Assembly (NCBI GenBank): GCA_944321845.1
Contig: CALUMT010000019.1
Span: forward strand, 25,996-89,995
Direction: 5' to 3'
Source: an uncultured Butyricimonas sp.
GTDB lineage: Bacteria > Bacteroidota > Bacteroidia > Bacteroidales > Marinifilaceae
DNA: 64,000 bases
Each line of letters opens with the position of its first letter. Within the stretch, counting starts at the first letter, position 1. Both the position numbers and the translations under genes were made by a program. Positions 61,293 through 64,000 of the stretch are shown in pieces. Below the pieces are notes generated by a model. The model was not told the DNA's origin. It did no database searches and worked only from the letters and a program-made list of their open reading frames with translations.

Positions 61293-62426
61293 ATGAAAAA
61301 CATACTAGTAACGGGCGGTGCCGGTTTTATCGGCTCGCACGTGGTACGGTTGCTTGTCAACAAGTACCCGGGATACCACATCATCAACCTGGATAAACTG
61401 ACATACGCGGGTAACCTGTCCAACCTGAAAGACATCGAGGACAGGCCGAACTACACCTTCGTCAAGGCGGATATCTGCGATTTCGAGCGGATCATGGAGG
61501 TATTTGCCGAGTATCAAGTAGACGGGGTCATTCACCTGGCAGCGGAGAGCCACGTGGACCGGAGCATTAAGGACCCCTTCACCTTTGCCCGAACCAACGT
61601 GATGGGGACGTTGAGCTTGCTACAAGCTGCCAAGCTGACGTGGGAGGCGTTGCCCGAGAGATACGAGGGCAAGCGGTTCTACCACATCTCCACGGACGAG
61701 GTGTACGGGGCGTTGGAATTGACACACCCGGAAGGGATCAAACCGCCTTTCTCCACGGTAGCTTCCTCCTCGGAGCATCACTTGGCTTACGGCAAGGACT
61801 TCTTCTATGAAGACACGAGGTACAATCCCCATAGCCCGTACTCGGCCGCCAAGGCCTCTTCGGATCACTTCGTGCGGGCGTATCATGACACCTACGGCCT
61901 GCCGACCATCGTGACCAACTGCTCGAACAACTACGGTCCTTACCAGTTCCCGGAGAAACTCATCCCGTTGTTCATCAACAATATCCGTCACCGCAAGCCG
62001 TTGCCGGTTTATGGCAAGGGAGAGAATGTGCGGGACTGGCTGTACGTGGAGGACCATGCCCGGGCGATAGACCTGATTTTCCACGAGGGCAAGATTGCCG
62101 AGACCTACAACATCGGCGGTTTCAACGAGTGGAAAAACATTGACCTGATCAAGGTGGTTATCAAGACGGTCGACCGGTTATTAGGTCGGCAGGAAGGGGA
62201 AGACCTGGACCTGATCACCTTCGTGACGGACCGGGCCGGGCATGACATGCGGTACGCCATCGACTCCAGCAAGTTGCAGCGTGAACTGGGTTGGGAACCC
62301 TCGTTGCAGTTCGAGGAGGGTATCGAGAAAACCGTGAGGTGGTACCTCGACAACCAGGAGTGGATGGACAACGTGACGAGCGGGGATTACCAGAAATATT
62401 ACGAGGAAATGTATAAAGGACGCTAA
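61293..62426 (+). CDS. rfbB: dTDP-glucose 4,6-dehydratase
   Basis: It converts dTDP-glucose to dTDP-4-keto-6-deoxyglucose with bound NAD. The 377 residues match RmlB. Landmarks are the Rossmann GGAGFIGSHVVRLL (about 7-20), HLAAESHVDRSI, the catalytic region STDEVYGAL with Thr/Asp/Glu, YSAAKASSDH (Tyr and Lys of YxxxK) and NNYGPYQFPEKLIP. I chose ATG 61293; the upstream open frame overlaps rfbA and has no homology. The flippase gene follows 9 bases later. Confidence 0.97.
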   Translation: MKNILVTGGAGFIGSHVVRLLVNKYPGYHIINLDKLTYAGNLSNLKDIEDRPNYTFVKADICDFERIMEVFAEYQVDGVIHLAAESHVDRSIKDPFTFARTNVMGTLSLLQAAKLTWEALPERYEGKRFYHISTDEVYGALELTHPEGIKPPFSTVASSSEHHLAYGKDFFYEDTRYNPHSPYSAAKASSDHFVRAYHDTYGLPTIVTNCSNNYGPYQFPEKLIPLFINNIRHRKPLPVYGKGENVRDWLYVEDHARAIDLIFHEGKIAETYNIGGFNEWKNIDLIKVVIKTVDRLLGRQEGEDLDLITFVTDRAGHDMRYAIDSSKLQRELGWEPSLQFEEGIEKTVRWYLDNQEWMDNVTSGDYQKYYEEMYKGR

Positions 62427-62435
62427 AAGCGATTC

Positions 62436-63869
62436 ATGACAGGTTCATTAAAACAAAAAACGGTAAACGGGGTCATCTGGAGTGCCGCTGAACGTTTCTC
62501 CGTGGCTGGCCTGCAGTTCGTCATCATGATCGTGATGGCACGGTTGCTCTTGCCGGAGGACTACGGGTTGGTGGCCATGCTACAAATCTTTATCGCCATC
62601 TCGCAATCGCTCATCGACAGCGGTTTTTCGCAGGCGCTAATCCGCAAGCTTGACCGCACGCAGGTAGACTTGTCGACCGTGTTCTACTTCAACGTGGCCG
62701 TGGGGGTATTCCTCTACCTCTTGCTATTTTTTACCGCCCCGTTGATCGCCTCCTTTTACAAGGCCCCGGAACTGGTGGATATCACCCGGGTCATTGCTAT
62801 TGGCTTGGCGTTTAACTCCTTCACGGTGGTCCAGCGGGCCTTGCTGACCGCCCGGGTGGATTTCAAGACACAGGCCAAGGCGAGCCTGACGGCGGTGATC
62901 GTGTCCGGGATAGTGGGAATCGGCATGGCTTATAGCGGGTTCGGGGTATGGTCCATCGTGGCGCAGCAGGTGAGTAATTTAGGCGTGAATGCGTTGATTC
63001 TTTGGATCGTGTCGAGATGGAAACCATCCCTGGTCTACTCGTGGAAGTCTTTCCGGGAGTTATTCGGTTTTGGGTCAAAACTTCTTTTGTCTGGATTGTT
63101 GGATACCCTTTACCGTAATATCTACTTGATAGTTATTGGTAAGGTTTTTTCTAAATCTGATTTAGGTTATTATACTCGAGCCCATCAGTTTTCGGATTTT
63201 CCTGCAGCATCTTTGACGGGAATATTCCAACGGGTCACTTACCCGATACTCTGCACCATGCAAGAAGACACGGGACGATTGGCCGTGAATTACCGGCGAT
63301 TGTTACGGGTGGTATCTTACATCATTTTTCCATTGATGATCGGTTTGGCGGCGGTCTCCACCCCGCTGGTGTCGCTCTTGCTGACGGAGAAATGGCTGTT
63401 TACGGCTGATTTATTGAAAATTATCTGCGTGGCGATGATGTTCTATCCAGTACACGCTATTAACCTGAACCTGCTGCAGGTGAAGGGACGTTCGGACCTG
63501 TTCCTTCGGCTGGAAATCATCAAGAAAGTCATAGGCGTGATCATCTTGTGCGTGACCATCCCGATGGGGCTGGTGGCCATGTGCGTGGGGCAGATTTTCT
63601 CCTCGGTGATTTGTCTGGTCGTGAACACGTACTACACCGGGAAATTGATTCGGGTTGGTTTTGTCCGACAATCCTTGGATTTGTTACCTATCCTGTTGCT
63701 TGCTTTCTCGATGGGGGGGCTGGCGTATTGGGTGACGACCTTGATAGAAGGGCCCGCTTTGCAGCTATGCGCCGGGATCGGGGTTGGTGTGGTGTATTAT
63801 ATTTTGTTTTCAATCATTTTCAAGTTTACTGAAGCGCGGGAGTTGATCTCGCTCGTCAAAAGAAAATAA
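62436..63869 (+). CDS. Wzx-type polysaccharide flippase (MOP superfamily)
   Basis: An inner-membrane protein of 477 residues with about 12-14 hydrophobic segments, of the polysaccharide transport (PST/Wzx) type that turns lipid-linked sugars across the membrane. It opens with the family lead TVNGVIWSAAERFSVAGLQFVIMIVMARLL (shown in part) and continues LPEDYGLVAMLQIFI and DSGFSQALI. Segments SKSDLGYYTRAHQFSDFP (about 237-254) also match the family. From about residue 209 to 250 the DNA is AT-rich (63121-63180 has 17 of 60 G or C), whereas 62521-62580 has 35 of 60, hinting at recombination inside the gene. Confidence 0.9.
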   Translation: MTGSLKQKTVNGVIWSAAERFSVAGLQFVIMIVMARLLLPEDYGLVAMLQIFIAISQSLIDSGFSQALIRKLDRTQVDLSTVFYFNVAVGVFLYLLLFFTAPLIASFYKAPELVDITRVIAIGLAFNSFTVVQRALLTARVDFKTQAKASLTAVIVSGIVGIGMAYSGFGVWSIVAQQVSNLGVNALILWIVSRWKPSLVYSWKSFRELFGFGSKLLLSGLLDTLYRNIYLIVIGKVFSKSDLGYYTRAHQFSDFPAASLTGIFQRVTYPILCTMQEDTGRLAVNYRRLLRVVSYIIFPLMIGLAAVSTPLVSLLLTEKWLFTADLLKIICVAMMFYPVHAINLNLLQVKGRSDLFLRLEIIKKVIGVIILCVTIPMGLVAMCVGQIFSSVICLVVNTYYTGKLIRVGFVRQSLDLLPILLLAFSMGGLAYWVTTLIEGPALQLCAGIGVGVVYYILFSIIFKFTEARELISLVKRK

Positions 63870-63873
63870 AGTT

Positions 63874-64000
63874 ATGGAAGAAAAAAACATAACGGTAACG
63901 TCCCCGTTGTTGCCGGATCTCGGGGAATTGAACGATTACCTGAAAGACATCTGGAGCCGGAAGTGGATTACCAACAACGGGCATTATCACCGGGAACTGG
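63874..64000 (+). CDS. DegT/DnrJ/EryC1-type sugar aminotransferase, 5' part
   Basis: The first 42 codons of a PLP-dependent aminotransferase of the DegT/StrS family, cut by the window end. The lead VTSPLLPDLGELNDYLKDIWSRKWITNNGHYHREL matches the family start, in which P-x-(L)-x-x-L and WxTNxGxxxxxLE are frequent (only short segments quoted in full elsewhere). It would make an amino sugar nucleotide for the polysaccharide. It follows the flippase by 4 bases. Confidence 0.85.
   Translation, partial: MEEKNITVTSPLLPDLGELNDYLKDIWSRKWITNNGHYHREL

Noticed and set aside
1-64000. CRISPR array or insertion sequence
   Set aside because: No spaced direct repeats of CRISPR size and no transposase frame with terminal repeats were found by reading both strands.

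Overview
This window reads as chromosome of a gut-type Bacteroidota, order Bacteroidales. The grounds are a SusC/SusD locus with an ECF sigma factor and FecR anti-sigma factor, an Rnf complex in the RnfB-C-D-G-E-A order led by an RseC-like gene, a UpxY-type antiterminator at the head of a surface-polysaccharide locus, DUF6266-like proteins, and repeated TAnnTTTG promoter boxes. A relative of Butyricimonas/Odoribacter is my guess at family level; I cannot prove the genus from sequence alone.

Layout. 0-6.6 kb is housekeeping on the + strand: the end of bamD, an omega-like RNA polymerase subunit, coaBC, pyrB-pyrI, an ABC-F ATPase and a TrmH-family rRNA methyltransferase. 6.6-11.7 kb is envelope biogenesis: lptD on the minus strand, facing a secreted amidase and an MCE/MlaD protein. 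12-17.9 kb holds dnaA, a YigZ-family gene, tRNA-Lys, a three-gene ECF sigma/membrane protein/Spy-like operon, a 2-hydroxyacid dehydrogenase and tsaD. 18-22.5 kb is one very large TamB-like gene, followed by about 540 bases with a probable decayed small gene and an 11-base tandem repeat. 23-29.7 kb looks like a peptide-use cluster (OPT transporter, PepT, a C1 peptidase and an M3 peptidase). mutY, two hypothetical genes and a CCA-adding-type nucleotidyltransferase follow.

33.5-46.5 kb is a Sus-like outer-membrane uptake locus with no glycoside hydrolase. It has SusC with an STN domain, SusD, a DUF4843 lipoprotein, a FISUMP-type lipoprotein, a DUF1735/discoidin lipoprotein, a metallophosphoesterase lipoprotein and a secreted thioredoxin-like protein. 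FecR is on the same strand and the sigma factor is divergent. 46.5-52.2 kb is the Rnf operon, and 52.4-54.6 kb holds the GTPases der and era.

54.7-59.8 kb is accessory DNA with abrupt base-composition changes. It carries an orphan HicB-like protein and two divergent DUF6266-like paralogues with a very GC-rich sigma-like gene. Next to them is an AT-rich two-gene unit: an ABC-type AAA ATPase and a protein that resembles a PD-(D/E)XK nuclease with its lysine replaced. This pair is the best candidate for an undescribed system, probably defence. A TGAACCGTT motif recurs six times in 3.7 kb, upstream of both the DUF6266-like gene and the polysaccharide-locus promoter. From 59.8 kb to the end runs the polysaccharide locus: upxY, rfbA, rfbB, a Wzx-type flippase with an AT-rich internal patch, and the start of a DegT-family aminotransferase.
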